Source: Paenisporosarcina antarctica
GTDB lineage: Bacteria; Bacillota; Bacilli; Bacillales_A; Planococcaceae
NCBI RefSeq assembly: GCF_004367585.1
Contig: NZ_CP038015.1
Coordinates: 1,184,001-1,248,000, forward strand
Direction of reading: 5' to 3'
DNA: 64,000 nt
The translations under genes and the position numbers were made by a program. Below are positions 36,751-45,218 of this stretch, piece by piece. How positions within the stretch are numbered: the stretch's first letter is position 1; each line of letters starts with the position of its first letter. The notes under the pieces were generated by a model, which did not search any database, was not told where the DNA came from, and was given only the letters and a program-made list of their open reading frames with translations.

Positions 36751-38508
36751 ATGGCAAAAAGTAAATTGATCGTTGTCGGCGGAGGTTTAGCTGGATTAAT
36801 GGCTACAATTAAAGCGGCAGAAAAAGGTACACCTGTTGAATTATTTTCAATTGTTCCTGTAAAACGCTCACACTCAGTTTGTGCGCAAGGCGGGATTAAC
36901 GGAGCTGTAAATACAAAGGGTGAAGGCGATTCAACAGCTAAACACTTTGACGATACAGTATATGGTGGAGATTTCTTAGCAAACCAACCACCTGTACAAG
37001 CAATGACTGAAGCAGCACCTAGCATTATTCATTTATTAGACCGTATGGGTGTTATGTTTAACCGTACACCTGAAGGCTTACTTGACTTCCGTCGTTTCGG
37101 TGGAACGATGTATCATCGTACAGCATTTGCTGGTGCAACAACTGGCCAACAATTATTATATGCACTAGACGAGCAAGTACGTAAGTTTGAAGTTGAAGGA
37201 CTTGTGACGAAGTATGAAGGTTGGGAATTCCTTGGGGCTATTCTTGATGACGATGGAGCTTGTCGTGGCGTCATGGCACAAAGCTTAACCACAATGGAAA
37301 TCCGTGCATTCCGTGGTGATGCTATTATAATGGCTACTGGTGGACCAGGAATCATTTTCGGGAAATCTACAAACTCTATTATCAACACAGGTTCTGCTGC
37401 ATCAATTATTTATCAACAAGGCGGACATTACGCAAATGGTGAATTCATTCAAATTCATCCTACAGCGATTCCTGGGGATGACAAGCTTCGATTAATGTCT
37501 GAATCAGCTCGTGGTGAAGGTGGACGTGTTTGGACGTATAAAGACGGAAAACCTTGGTATTTCCTTGAAGAAAAATATCCAGCTTACGGAAACTTAGTGC
37601 CACGTGATATCGCTACTCGTGAAATTTTTGATGTATGTGTTAATCAAAAATTAGGGATTAACGGCGAAAACATGGTGTACTTAGATCTTTCTCACAAAGA
37701 TCCGAAAGAATTAGATATTAAACTTGGTGGAATCATCGAAATTTATGAGAAATTCATGGGTGACGATCCCCGTAAAGTACCGATGAAAATTTTCCCGGCT
37801 GTCCATTACTCAATGGGTGGGTTATGGGTAGATTATGATCAAATGACGAACATTCCTGGTATCTTTGCTGCAGGTGAATGTGATTACTCTCAACATGGTG
37901 CAAACCGTTTAGGAGCAAACTCATTACTTTCTGCAATTTACGCTGGAATGGTTGCAGGTCCTAACGCTGTAGATTATATGAGCGCATTAGACAAGCATTC
38001 AGAAGATATGCCTTCTACAATTTTCGATGCACACATCGCTGCTGAGCAACAGAAGTGGGATGATACAATGGCATTAGATGGCACTGAAAATGCATATGTC
38101 TTGCATAAAGAGCTTGGTGAATGGATGACAGACAACGTAACAGTTGTACGTTACAATGATCGTTTACAAGCAACTGATGAAAAAATTCAAGAACTTCTTG
38201 AACGTTATAACAATATTAATATTAACGACACACAAAAATGGTCAAATCAAGGCGCAACATTTACGCGTCAGTTGAAAAACATGCTATACTTGGCTCGCGT
38301 AATTACATTGGGTGCACTTAACCGTAATGAGAGCCGTGGCGCTCACTACAAACCAGACTTCCCAGACCGTAACGACGATGAATTCATGAAAACTACGATG
38401 GCTAAGTTTGATCCAGCAACTGGTGCACCAATCTTCCATTATGAAGAAATCGATGTTACTCTTATTGCGCCGCGTAAACGTGATTACTCAGCGAAGAAAG
38501 GGGATTAA
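36751..38508 (+). CDS. sdhA: Succinate dehydrogenase flavoprotein subunit
   Basis: A 585-residue flavoprotein: FAD-binding VVGGGLAGLMATIKAAE, the histidyl-FAD attachment SHSVCAQGGINGAVN (about 44), active-site region FIQIHPTAIPG and RGEGGRVW, and GEC...GANRLGANSLLSA. It oxidises succinate to fumarate. ATG 36751 is preferred over GTG 36739, which overlaps the AGGAGTG site. Confidence 0.97.
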   Translation: MAKSKLIVVGGGLAGLMATIKAAEKGTPVELFSIVPVKRSHSVCAQGGINGAVNTKGEGDSTAKHFDDTVYGGDFLANQPPVQAMTEAAPSIIHLLDRMGVMFNRTPEGLLDFRRFGGTMYHRTAFAGATTGQQLLYALDEQVRKFEVEGLVTKYEGWEFLGAILDDDGACRGVMAQSLTTMEIRAFRGDAIIMATGGPGIIFGKSTNSIINTGSAASIIYQQGGHYANGEFIQIHPTAIPGDDKLRLMSESARGEGGRVWTYKDGKPWYFLEEKYPAYGNLVPRDIATREIFDVCVNQKLGINGENMVYLDLSHKDPKELDIKLGGIIEIYEKFMGDDPRKVPMKIFPAVHYSMGGLWVDYDQMTNIPGIFAAGECDYSQHGANRLGANSLLSAIYAGMVAGPNAVDYMSALDKHSEDMPSTIFDAHIAAEQQKWDDTMALDGTENAYVLHKELGEWMTDNVTVVRYNDRLQATDEKIQELLERYNNININDTQKWSNQGATFTRQLKNMLYLARVITLGALNRNESRGAHYKPDFPDRNDDEFMKTTMAKFDPATGAPIFHYEEIDVTLIAPRKRDYSAKKGD

Positions 38509-38514
38509 TTATAC

Positions 38515-39291
38515 ATGAGTGCAGCAACAGCTACTAAAACAGTCGTTCTCGAGATCCTTCGCCAAGATACTACAGATTCTACACCATATTGGGAAAAATT
38601 TGAGTTAAATTATCGTCCAAATATGAATGTCATTTCAGCTTTAATGGAAATACGACGTAATCCAGTCAACTCAGACGGTAAACAGACAACACCAGTAAAT
38701 TGGGATATGAACTGTTTAGAAGAAGTCTGTGGTGCTTGTTCAATGGTGATTAACGGGAGACCTCGTCAATCATGTACAGCTCTTATTGACAAATTGGAGC
38801 AACCAGTTCGCTTGGAACCAATGAAAACATTCCCTGTCGTACGCGATCTTATCGTAGACCGTGCACGTATGTTTGATTCATTGAAAAAAGTTAAAGCTTG
38901 GGTTCCAATTGATGGTACGTATGACCTTGGAGAAGGTCCACGTATGCCTGAACGCAAACGCCAATGGGCATACGAATTATCAAAATGTATGACGTGTGGA
39001 GTATGTTTGGAAGCTTGTCCAAACGTAAACGACAAATCAGACTTTATGGGACCAGCTGTTTTATCACAAGTTCGCCTATTCAATGCGCATCCAACAGGTG
39101 CCATGAACAAAGATGAACGTCTTAATGCCCTAATGGGTGAAGGTGGTATCGCTAACTGCGGTAACTCTCAAAACTGTGTAGTTGCATGTCCAAAAGGGAT
39201 TCCTTTGACAACATCTATCGCAGCTATGAACCGTGACACTTCGGTTCAAATGTTCAAAAACTTCTTCGGAAGCGACCACATGGTTGACTAA
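38515..39291 (+). CDS. sdhB: Succinate dehydrogenase iron-sulfur subunit
   Basis: A 258-residue protein with the [2Fe-2S] ligands in CLEEVCGACSM, the [4Fe-4S] motif CMTCGVCLEACP and the [3Fe-4S] motif CGNSQNCVVACPKG. It passes electrons from the SdhA flavin to the haem/quinone anchor. It begins 6 bp after sdhA and is followed by a strong terminator. Confidence 0.97.
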   Translation: MSAATATKTVVLEILRQDTTDSTPYWEKFELNYRPNMNVISALMEIRRNPVNSDGKQTTPVNWDMNCLEEVCGACSMVINGRPRQSCTALIDKLEQPVRLEPMKTFPVVRDLIVDRARMFDSLKKVKAWVPIDGTYDLGEGPRMPERKRQWAYELSKCMTCGVCLEACPNVNDKSDFMGPAVLSQVRLFNAHPTGAMNKDERLNALMGEGGIANCGNSQNCVVACPKGIPLTTSIAAMNRDTSVQMFKNFFGSDHMVD

Positions 39292-39304
39292 AAAGAATTC
39301 AAAT

Positions 39305-39344
39305 TTAGTAGCCTCTCGCATTTTTGCGAGAGGCTACTTTTTTG
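39305..39344 (+). terminator. Terminator of sdhCAB
   Basis: AGTAGCCTCTCGCA (39307-39320) pairs with TGCGAGAGGCTACT (39325-39338), then a T run. Confidence 0.92.
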
Positions 39345-39370
39345 ATTCGAGAATTAGGAGGAAATTGGTT

Positions 39371-39500
39371 AGTTTCCCCAGTCCCGTCGAAAGTTGCCTC
39401 AGTCGAGCCGAAAGTTGACCCAATACCGTTGAAAGTTGCCTCAGTCGAACCAGAAGTTGCTCCGGTCGAGCCAAAAGTTGTCCTAGTTCCATCAAAAGTA
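39371..39500. repeat. Seven-copy degenerate repeat with exact 21-bp period
   Basis: AGTT (mostly in AAAGTTGCC or AAAGTTGNC) starts at 39371, 39392, 39413, 39434, 39455 and 39476, with a decayed AGTA at 39497; every step is 21 bp. The half between cores is often CAGTCGAGCC-like. Because 21 is seven codons, an open frame of heptads runs through it, but it has no ribosome site. It fills most of the sdhB-ysmA gap after the terminator. Confidence 0.88.
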
Positions 39501-39646
39501 TCAAAGTTTAAACGACATTAGCTTCGATACAATAAATTTAAAGATGTTAAACTCTCGATTAAAACCTTTTCACTTCTTAAGAAAATTTGTTACAATTGCG
39601 TTAACAATGAATCGCCATTCACTTTAGAAAAGGGGAGTTATAAATT

Positions 39647-40093
39647 ATGCGTGCATCTTATATTCAAGACCCGGAAAAATGGGCAAGTGGTTTCAATTTT
39701 TCAGTACCTGTACAAGTTCGTTTTGGTGAAACGGATATGTTTGGTCATTTGAATAATACATATAATTTTTCTTATTTCGAGTTGGCTCGGATTGAATATT
39801 TTAAGCACATCGGTTTGATGAATGATTGGCTTAATCCGAAAGGGACGACTATTCCAGTTGTTGCAGACCTTCAATGTGACTATGTGAAGCAAGTATTCTT
39901 TGACGAAAAGCTTCAAATTCATGTGAAAGCTGAGTCTATAGGTAATTCATCGGTTGATATTCATTACCATGCAACAAATAAAAAAGGGGATACAGTTTTC
40001 ACTGGAAGAGGTTCTATTGTTCAAATTAATAAAACAACGGGAAAAGGTTCAGCGTGGACTGAAAAAGAAAAATCGTTATTCATTCCAAGATAG
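39647..40093 (+). CDS. ysmA: Acyl-CoA thioesterase family protein
   Basis: A 148-residue hotdog-fold protein (4HBT family): VRFGETDMFGHLNNTYNFSYFELARIEYF holds the catalytic Asp (D of ETD) region. Likely hydrolyses an acyl-CoA; substrate unknown. Ribosome site AAAGGGGAG. B. subtilis ysmA has the same position between sdhB and gerE. Confidence 0.88.
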   Translation: MRASYIQDPEKWASGFNFSVPVQVRFGETDMFGHLNNTYNFSYFELARIEYFKHIGLMNDWLNPKGTTIPVVADLQCDYVKQVFFDEKLQIHVKAESIGNSSVDIHYHATNKKGDTVFTGRGSIVQINKTTGKGSAWTEKEKSLFIPR

Positions 40094-40098
40094 CCGTG

Positions 40099-40126
40099 AC
40101 CTCCGCTAGGCTTTCAACATAAGTTA
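40099..40126 (+). promoter_or_regulatory. Candidate sigma-K promoter of gerE
   Basis: ACC at 40099-40101, a 16-bp spacer and CATAAGTTA (40118-40126), an exact match to the sigma-K -10 CATANNNTA, 27 bp before the gerE start. gerE is transcribed by sigma-K in B. subtilis. Confidence 0.7.
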
Positions 40127-40152
40127 CAAGGAAGAAGGGATAGGAGGGGCAT

Positions 40153-40380
40153 ATGTTGTCAGAACGGGCACATCATCGTTCATTATTGACTGGGCGAGAA
40201 AGAGAAATATTTCAATTATTAGTTCGTGATTATTCAACGAAAGATATTTCGATTCAATTAAAGATCAGTGAAAAAACCGTAAGAAACCACATCTCCAATA
40301 CTATTCAAAAGTTAGGTGTATCGGGTAGATCACAAGCTATACTTGAACTTTTACGACTAGGCGAATTATCACTCGACTGA
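40153..40380 (+). CDS. gerE: Late mother-cell transcription factor GerE
   Basis: A 75-residue LuxR-type HTH protein with no receiver domain: LLTGREREIFQLLVRDYSTKDISIQLKISEKTVRNHISNTIQKLGVSGRSQAI in a single domain (quoted for recognition; recognition helix around SEKTVRNHISN). This is the size and sequence of GerE, which regulates late spore-coat genes. GGAGGGGC ribosome site. Confidence 0.95.
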   Translation: MLSERAHHRSLLTGREREIFQLLVRDYSTKDISIQLKISEKTVRNHISNTIQKLGVSGRSQAILELLRLGELSLD

Positions 40381-40449
40381 GTAGGTCTTGCCAATTTCCA
40401 CAAAAAACGTCACAATGGATACAAAGTAACTGTATTCAGGGAGTGGATA

Positions 40450-40914
40450 TTGAACATGACAGAGCAAATTTCGAGAAAACAACACAATCAAGAACAAGTA
40501 GCTTTTTTAGAGAAAGAACTTCGATATATTTCAGGAATTATAAAACAAAAAGGCCGACAAATATTAAGTAATTACACGGTTACACCACCTCAATTTATTG
40601 CATTACAATGGTTATTTGAACATGGAGATATGACGATTGGTGACCTTTCTACCAAAATGTATTTGGCGTTTAGTACGACGACAGATTTAGTTGACCGTAT
40701 GGAAAAAAATCAAATCGTTATGCGTGTGCGTGACGAGCAAGATAGACGCGTAGTTCGAATTCATTTATTAAAAGAAGGCGAGCGAGTAATTGAAGAAGTA
40801 ATACAAAAACGTCAAGCTTATCTACAAGAAGTTTTGTCTGATTTTGATGCGCCAGAAGTTCAACAATTGTCGAATTTGCTTCATAAACTTCATGTAAAAA
40901 TGAAAGAGGATTGA
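40450..40914 (+). CDS. MarR-family transcriptional regulator
   Basis: A 154-residue winged-helix protein: the HTH lies about residues 50-85 (TIGDLSTKMYLAFSTTTDLV) and the wing at VRDEQDRRVVRIHL, with dimerisation helices at both ends. Matches B. subtilis YsmB by position. The start is either TTG 40450 (6 nt after AGGGAG) or ATG 40456 (12 nt); I use the TTG. It is 10 bp upstream of the racemase gene. Confidence 0.87.
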   Translation: MNMTEQISRKQHNQEQVAFLEKELRYISGIIKQKGRQILSNYTVTPPQFIALQWLFEHGDMTIGDLSTKMYLAFSTTTDLVDRMEKNQIVMRVRDEQDRRVVRIHLLKEGERVIEEVIQKRQAYLQEVLSDFDAPEVQQLSNLLHKLHVKMKED

Positions 40915-40924
40915 GGCGAATCTC

Positions 40925-41722
40925 GTGAATGCACCTATCGGCGTGATCGATTCAGGTGTTGGCGGTTTAACGGTTGTTAAAGAACTTATGCGACGATTGC
41001 CCAATGAGCAGTTTCTCTACATTGGAGATACAGCTAGATGTCCTTATGGTCCTCGTTCAGCAACAGAAGTGCGGAAATTCACGTGGCAAATGGCACAAGC
41101 ACTAAAAGGGCATTCCATCAAAATGCTTGTTGTCGCATGCAATACAGCCACAGCAGTCGCACTTGAATCTTTACAAAAAAAATGTCCGTTTCCGGTTGTC
41201 GGTGTTATTTTTCCAGGAGCCCGTGCAGCTATAAAAGCAACAAAACGATCAGAAGTTTGTATTTTAGGTACTACAGGTACGATTCATAGTGGGGCTTACG
41301 AGCAAGCACTAAAATCGTTATCTTCTTCTTGTCATATAGTACCTCTAGCTTGCCCCGCGTTCGTTCCGCTTGTTGAAAGTGGTGAATACGAAGGTGACTT
41401 TGCAAATTATCTAGTTGAAAAAACACTCGAACCACTGCATGCAGAGTCGTTTGATACGTTAATATTAGGGTGTACTCATTACCCTTTATTACAAAAGCTT
41501 ATCGAAAAGGCAGTTGGTCCGAATGTGACTGTATTATCATCTGCTGAAGAAACTGCAGATGATGTAGAGGAAATACTCAATTATTACCATTTACAACGTA
41601 AAGAAGTGAATACCCAATCGCACTTTTTCTACACAACGGGGTCCATTCCCATGTTTAAAACCATCATTAGTAAATGGCTTGAAATTTCAAACCCAAACAT
41701 TCAACAAATAACATTTAAATAA
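40925..41722 (+). CDS. murI: Glutamate racemase
   Basis: A 265-residue racemase with the two catalytic cysteines in VVACNTATA (about 72) and LGCTHYPLL (about 184), plus IGVIDSGVGGLTV and GDTARCPYG. It makes D-glutamate for peptidoglycan (RacE of B. subtilis). GTG start at 40925. In B. subtilis gerM follows; it is absent here. Confidence 0.96.
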   Translation: MNAPIGVIDSGVGGLTVVKELMRRLPNEQFLYIGDTARCPYGPRSATEVRKFTWQMAQALKGHSIKMLVVACNTATAVALESLQKKCPFPVVGVIFPGARAAIKATKRSEVCILGTTGTIHSGAYEQALKSLSSSCHIVPLACPAFVPLVESGEYEGDFANYLVEKTLEPLHAESFDTLILGCTHYPLLQKLIEKAVGPNVTVLSSAEETADDVEEILNYYHLQRKEVNTQSHFFYTTGSIPMFKTIISKWLEISNPNIQQITFK

Positions 41723-41763
41723 AACCCGGAATTCTTTTGAAAAAAGGAATCTCCGGGTTTTGA
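41721..41763 (+). terminator. Terminator after murI
   Basis: AAAACCCGGA (41721-41730) pairs with TCCGGGTTTT (41752-41761) around a long A/T-rich inner arm. Confidence 0.8.
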
Positions 41764-41789
41764 TTCGTTCACAGAATATGTGATACGAT
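41760..41789 (+). promoter_or_regulatory. Promoter of rph-rdgB-yfcE unit
   Basis: TTGATT (41760-41765), an 18-bp spacer and TACGAT (41784-41789) preceded by TGA (extended -10). Confidence 0.55.
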
Positions 41790-41825
41790 AAGCTTGCGAA
41801 CCTACTATGAGGAGGAAACACATAC

Positions 41826-42581
41826 ATGAGAAATGATGGACGAGACACAAACCAACTTAGACCAGTTACAATAGAAACAGATTATTTAGTACATCCAGAA
41901 GGTTCTGTATTAATTACCGTAGGGCAAACAAAAGTCATTTGCACAGCTACTATCGAAGATCGTATCCCTTCATTTTTACGTGGTCAAGGTAAAGGGTGGA
42001 TAACTGCTGAATACTCCATGCTGCCTAGAGCAACAGGCTCTCGAACTCAGCGTGAAGCGACAAAAGGCAAAATTGGTGGACGTACGATGGAGATTCAACG
42101 TCTCATTGGACGAGCATTAAGAGCAGTTGTTAATTTAGAAGCTTTAGGTGAAAGAACATTGTGGATAGACTGTGATGTTATCCAAGCTGATGGAGGCACA
42201 CGAACAGCTTCTATTACCGGTGCATTTGTTGCTATGACAATGGCCATTGCAAAATTGCAAGATGCAAAACAACTGCCCGAATTCCCTGTAACGGATTTCC
42301 TAGCTGCAACGAGTGTTGGAATGGACGAAGAATTAGGCGCAATTTTAGATTTAAACTATTTGGAAGATTCCACTGCAAACGTTGATATGAATATTATTCA
42401 AACAGGTTCTGGACAGTTTGTAGAACTTCAAGGAACTGGAGAAGAAGCTACGTTTACGAGACAACAACTAAACGAAATGCTCGATCTAGGAGATGAAGGA
42501 ATTAAAAAACTAATAGAAATTCAAAAAGAAGCGTTAGGCGAAATCGCTGACCGAATCGGTTATCAGTTAGGCGTTTTATAA
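41826..42581 (+). CDS. rph: Ribonuclease PH
   Basis: A 251-residue phosphorolytic 3' exoribonuclease that trims tRNA 3' ends: [59 protein letters not shown]. Normal length and GAGGAGG ribosome site. Its stop overlaps the rdgB start by one base. Confidence 0.97.
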   Translation: MRNDGRDTNQLRPVTIETDYLVHPEGSVLITVGQTKVICTATIEDRIPSFLRGQGKGWITAEYSMLPRATGSRTQREATKGKIGGRTMEIQRLIGRALRAVVNLEALGERTLWIDCDVIQADGGTRTASITGAFVAMTMAIAKLQDAKQLPEFPVTDFLAATSVGMDEELGAILDLNYLEDSTANVDMNIIQTGSGQFVELQGTGEEATFTRQQLNEMLDLGDEGIKKLIEIQKEALGEIADRIGYQLGVL

Positions 42582-43177
42582 TGAAACAAGTAATTATAGC
42601 AACGAAAAATAAAGGTAAAGCAAAAGACTTTGAAGCGATTTTTAATCCATATGGTTTTGAAGTCCTGACTCTTCATGATGTTGCTGAAGATATGGAAGTC
42701 GAAGAAACAGGTACTACGTTTGAAGAAAACGCGATTCTAAAAGCGGAGGCGCTTGCAGAGCGATTACAAACGTTTGTAATCGCTGATGACAGCGGTCTAG
42801 AAATTGACGCTTTAAACGGCGCTCCAGGGGTCTATTCTGCAAGGTATGCAGGGCTGGGTAAAAGTGACGAAGCCAATATGGAAAAAGTGTTGACCGAACT
42901 AGCACATGTAGACGACAATAAGCGTATGGCTCGTTTTTGTTGTGCCATTGCTCTAGCAGGTCCAGGCATGGAGACTAAAACTGTCTTTGGTACATGCGAA
43001 GGTCTTATAGCACACGATCGAAAAGGAACGAATGGCTTTGGCTACGACCCCATATTCTTTGTACCAGAGTTAGGAAAAATGATGGCTGAATTACAACCTA
43101 TAGAGAAAGCTGCAATTTCTCATCGGGGAAATGCGATTAAGAAAATCTCAGAAGAATTACCAAACTTGTTGAGGTAA
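42581..43177 (+). CDS. rdgB: RdgB/HAM1 non-canonical purine NTP pyrophosphatase
   Basis: A 198-residue enzyme cleansing dITP/XTP: ATKNKGKAKDF at the N-terminus, ADDSGLEIDALNGAPGVYSARY and GTNGFGYDPIFF are family hallmarks. Translationally coupled to rph. Confidence 0.96.
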   Translation: MKQVIIATKNKGKAKDFEAIFNPYGFEVLTLHDVAEDMEVEETGTTFEENAILKAEALAERLQTFVIADDSGLEIDALNGAPGVYSARYAGLGKSDEANMEKVLTELAHVDDNKRMARFCCAIALAGPGMETKTVFGTCEGLIAHDRKGTNGFGYDPIFFVPELGKMMAELQPIEKAAISHRGNAIKKISEELPNLLR

Positions 43178-43189
43178 GGTGGCGAGCGG

Positions 43190-43693
43190 ATGCGTATTGT
43201 AGTGATGAGTGACACACATGGAGAAACGAATTCGATTGATCAAGTCAGGCATGCAGTAGGACCTGTAGATGCTGTTTTTCATTGCGGAGACAGCGAACTC
43301 GATATACAACATGAATCGCTACAAGATGCTTTTGTAGTCGAAGGCAATTGTGATTGGGATTCCTCTTATTCAGCTGAAGTTTTCACCGAAGTTAATGGAG
43401 TAAAAGTTTTTATGACACATGGTCACTTATGGCAAGTGAAATCTACACTAATGCCATTAAGTACCCGAGCTCAAGAACTAGGAGCTGACCTGGTTCTCTT
43501 CGGACATACTCATTTGTTAGGCGCAGAGCTTATAGGTAGCACACTTTTCGTAAACCCAGGCAGTTTAGAATTGCCGAGAGGCCGCAAAGAAAAGAGCTAT
43601 GCGATTATTGAAAAATCACAATTAAAGTGGATGGTAACATTCTTTTCCGATGCTCATAAACAGCTGGAACAACAAGTATTTTCGATAGTTTAA
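43190..43693 (+). CDS. YfcE/MJ0936-type metallophosphoesterase
   Basis: A 167-residue calcineurin-like phosphodiesterase with MSDTHGE, FHCGDSE, EGNCDWD, MTHGHLW and LFGHTHLL, which supply the two-metal site. Matches B. subtilis YsnB in position after rph and rdgB. Physiological substrate unknown. Confidence 0.9.
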   Translation: MRIVVMSDTHGETNSIDQVRHAVGPVDAVFHCGDSELDIQHESLQDAFVVEGNCDWDSSYSAEVFTEVNGVKVFMTHGHLWQVKSTLMPLSTRAQELGADLVLFGHTHLLGAELIGSTLFVNPGSLELPRGRKEKSYAIIEKSQLKWMVTFFSDAHKQLEQQVFSIV

Positions 43694-43701
43694 AAATAAC
43701 C

Positions 43702-43730
43702 TTGACTTATGGTGGGAATATTTCTATAAT
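43702..43730 (+). promoter_or_regulatory. Promoter of the split tRNA-Arg gene
   Basis: TTGACT (43702-43707) and TATAAT (43725-43730) with a 17-bp spacer, about 40 bp upstream of the tRNA. The gene is therefore probably expressed. Confidence 0.8.
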
Positions 43731-43771
43731 AAGTATTGTCTTTCATTTCTGAAACGAGTTGAAAGTAACAT

Positions 43772-44131
43772 GTCTCAGTAGCTCAGCCGGATAGAGCAAC
43801 GCCCTTCAAGATATTAGGAGCCTTTACAGGGAAACAAAAACCTGTGGAGTGGACGACACTATATCGGTGAAACCTTAACAGATCATGCTGATGGCAATAC
43901 CGAGGAAACTTACGCTTCACTTTGGTGAAGAGAAGGCAATCTGAATGATTACGCAAGTAATGGTAAGAATGCTAAAAATCGTTCATTCGACGTGAGGTTC
44001 CGTAGAGACTACACGTGTCGCACCTGCAATGGTGAAGATATAGTCCAGACTACAAACAATGTTACATTGGTAGCGAAAGCTATGGTGGTAAGCTAAGGCG
44101 TCGGTCGGGGGTTCGAATCCCTCCTGGGACG
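43772..44131 (+). tRNA. tRNA-Arg(UCU) interrupted by a group I intron
   Basis: The exons are 43772-43806 and 44093-44131. Joined they give a 74-nt cloverleaf: acceptor GTCTCAG/CTGGGAC (one G-U pair), D stem GCTC/GAGC, anticodon stem ACGCC/GGCGT, loop CTTCTAA with anticodon TCT, T arm GGGGG-TTCGAAT-CCCTC and discriminator G. CCA is not encoded. The intron interrupts the anticodon between U34 and C35, so the tRNA cannot function unless the intron is removed. It would read AGA (and perhaps AGG). Confidence 0.93.
43807..44092 (+). ncRNA. Self-splicing group I intron (286 nt) in the tRNA-Arg anticodon
   Basis: The intron has no ORF. The core pairs as expected: P2 ACAGG/CCTGT (43826-43830/43841-43845), P3 CGACAC/GTGTCG (43854-43859/44015-44020), P7 GACTA/TAGTC (44007-44011/44041-44045) and P8 CACC/GGTG (44021-44024/44031-44034), with the conserved GAAGATATAGTCC. 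The guide TTAGGAG (43814-43820) pairs with the 5' exon CUU, giving the U-G wobble at the 5' splice site, and with the 3' exon CUAA (P10). The intron ends in G. GNRA loops GCAA (43953-43956) and GAAA (in the terminal hairpin near 44070-44085) are present. Subgroup not determined. Confidence 0.93.
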
Positions 44132-44249
44132 TAGAGTTTTATAACGTTATATCTAGAGAAATAAGCACTTTCGCTTATGATTCAATATTACAGTACTCGG
44201 TCAGTCGAGTTTCTGTACTAAAGAATTGTAGGTGGAGGTGCTTTTTTCT

Positions 44250-44775
44250 TTGTCCAAAAAGAAGGGGATATTTGATATCCAAATTGAACAACCACTATTC
44301 CCAGTAAAAAAACAGCCAGAGAAACGGAATGACCTACAAATTGAACAAGCATTGACAGTGGTTTTAAAGCAACTTGAAGTGGGTGGTTGTCGTGAAGAAC
44401 AATATAGGATTACCGTACAATTGTTCACTACTTTACTAAAGATACTAAGGTTGAGTATTTGGTAGATATAACGAGTGACATTATATATTTGTGGCTGGGG
44501 CAGATGAATGTTGCTAATACGACTAAATTAACTCGTTTAAAGTGTTTCTAGGACGTTGTTTTGATAATGGGTGGCTTGCTAATAGGTTTTGGCGGTCAGT
44601 AAATATCGAAGTAGATACAGAAACAAAGATAGGGGCATCAGATGAAGATGTAAATTTACTATTATCTGTTCTCGATTTGTTTAAACTAAGTTCAGCTAAT
44701 TCAAAGACTAGTGTGTATGGAGAAGGTACTACAAAGAGTGCAGCAGCAATAATTGAAATAAAAGATAAGAAATAA
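44250..44775 (+). pseudogene. Decayed tyrosine recombinase (integrase), N-terminal part
   Basis: A TTG start at 44250 with GGAGGTG upstream opens a 71-codon frame. Conceptual protein similarity then passes to another frame near 44425 (KVEYLVDITSDIIYLWLGQMN), stops at TAG near 44548, and resumes in a third frame (FLGRCFDNGWLANRFW, to 44775). Read together these look like the core-binding domain of a phage-type integrase, with at least two frame changes and no catalytic domain left. Identification is from remembered resemblance of VDITSD..YxWL and LGRCFDNGW segments, so moderate. Confidence 0.5.
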
Positions 44776-44818
44776 TAATACATAAAAAGGATTGAGGATC
44801 GATAAAGGAGTATCATAA

Positions 44819-45218
44819 CGTCATGACGAATAAATAAGCATGGGGGGTATGCCGTTATGACGATAATTTATAAACCGAGTGACGTAATGAAACAGCTAGA
44901 CATCAAGGAATCTCTATACAAAAAATACATAGCTGCTTTGGAAAAAGACGGTGGCTATGTATTCCAGAAAAATCAGCAAGGCCATAGAATTTTTACTGCT
45001 GAAGATATTCAAACTTTGGAAAAGTTCATGGAGCTTATAAAGTATGACGGTATGACGATTGAAAAAGTCTCTAAGAAAATTGGCGAAATGAATAGTCATG
45101 ACGGTCATGACTCAATTAGCGAAGAAGAACCAAATAGATATGACGTTATGGCTTTAGTTGAACAAGCTGTATCCTCTGCTCTTAAAGTTCAAGAAAAACA
45201 GATTCATGAGGTTATGAC
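44819..45218. repeat. Cluster of GTCATGAC-like motifs in and before the MerR-like gene
   Basis: The perfect palindrome CGTCATGACG (44819-44828) and the variant CGTTATGACG (44853-44862) lie before the gene. Inside it are TATGACG at 45043, 45051 and 45139, GTCATGAC at 45095 and 45104, and GTTATGAC at 45211. Eight ATGAC-containing sites in 400 bp is far above chance. They look like binding sites for a DNA-binding protein. Confidence 0.65.

Noticed and set aside
39371-39500. CRISPR array
   Set aside because: The repeating core is only about 9 bp and the period 21 bp; CRISPR repeats and spacers are each longer, and there are no cas genes.
39324-39521. 65-codon protein of Val-Pro heptads
   Set aside because: It is what a 21-bp repeat gives in an open frame; there is no ribosome site and the start lies inside the sdh terminator.
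43807-44092. Integrated prophage end or group II intron in the tRNA
   Set aside because: Paired group I core elements, the guide complementary to the anticodon loop and a terminal G explain the insert fully; no group II domain V-like hairpin or reverse transcriptase is present.
44542-44775. Independent 77-codon gene
   Set aside because: No ribosome site; its start region reads as the continuation of the broken integrase in another frame.
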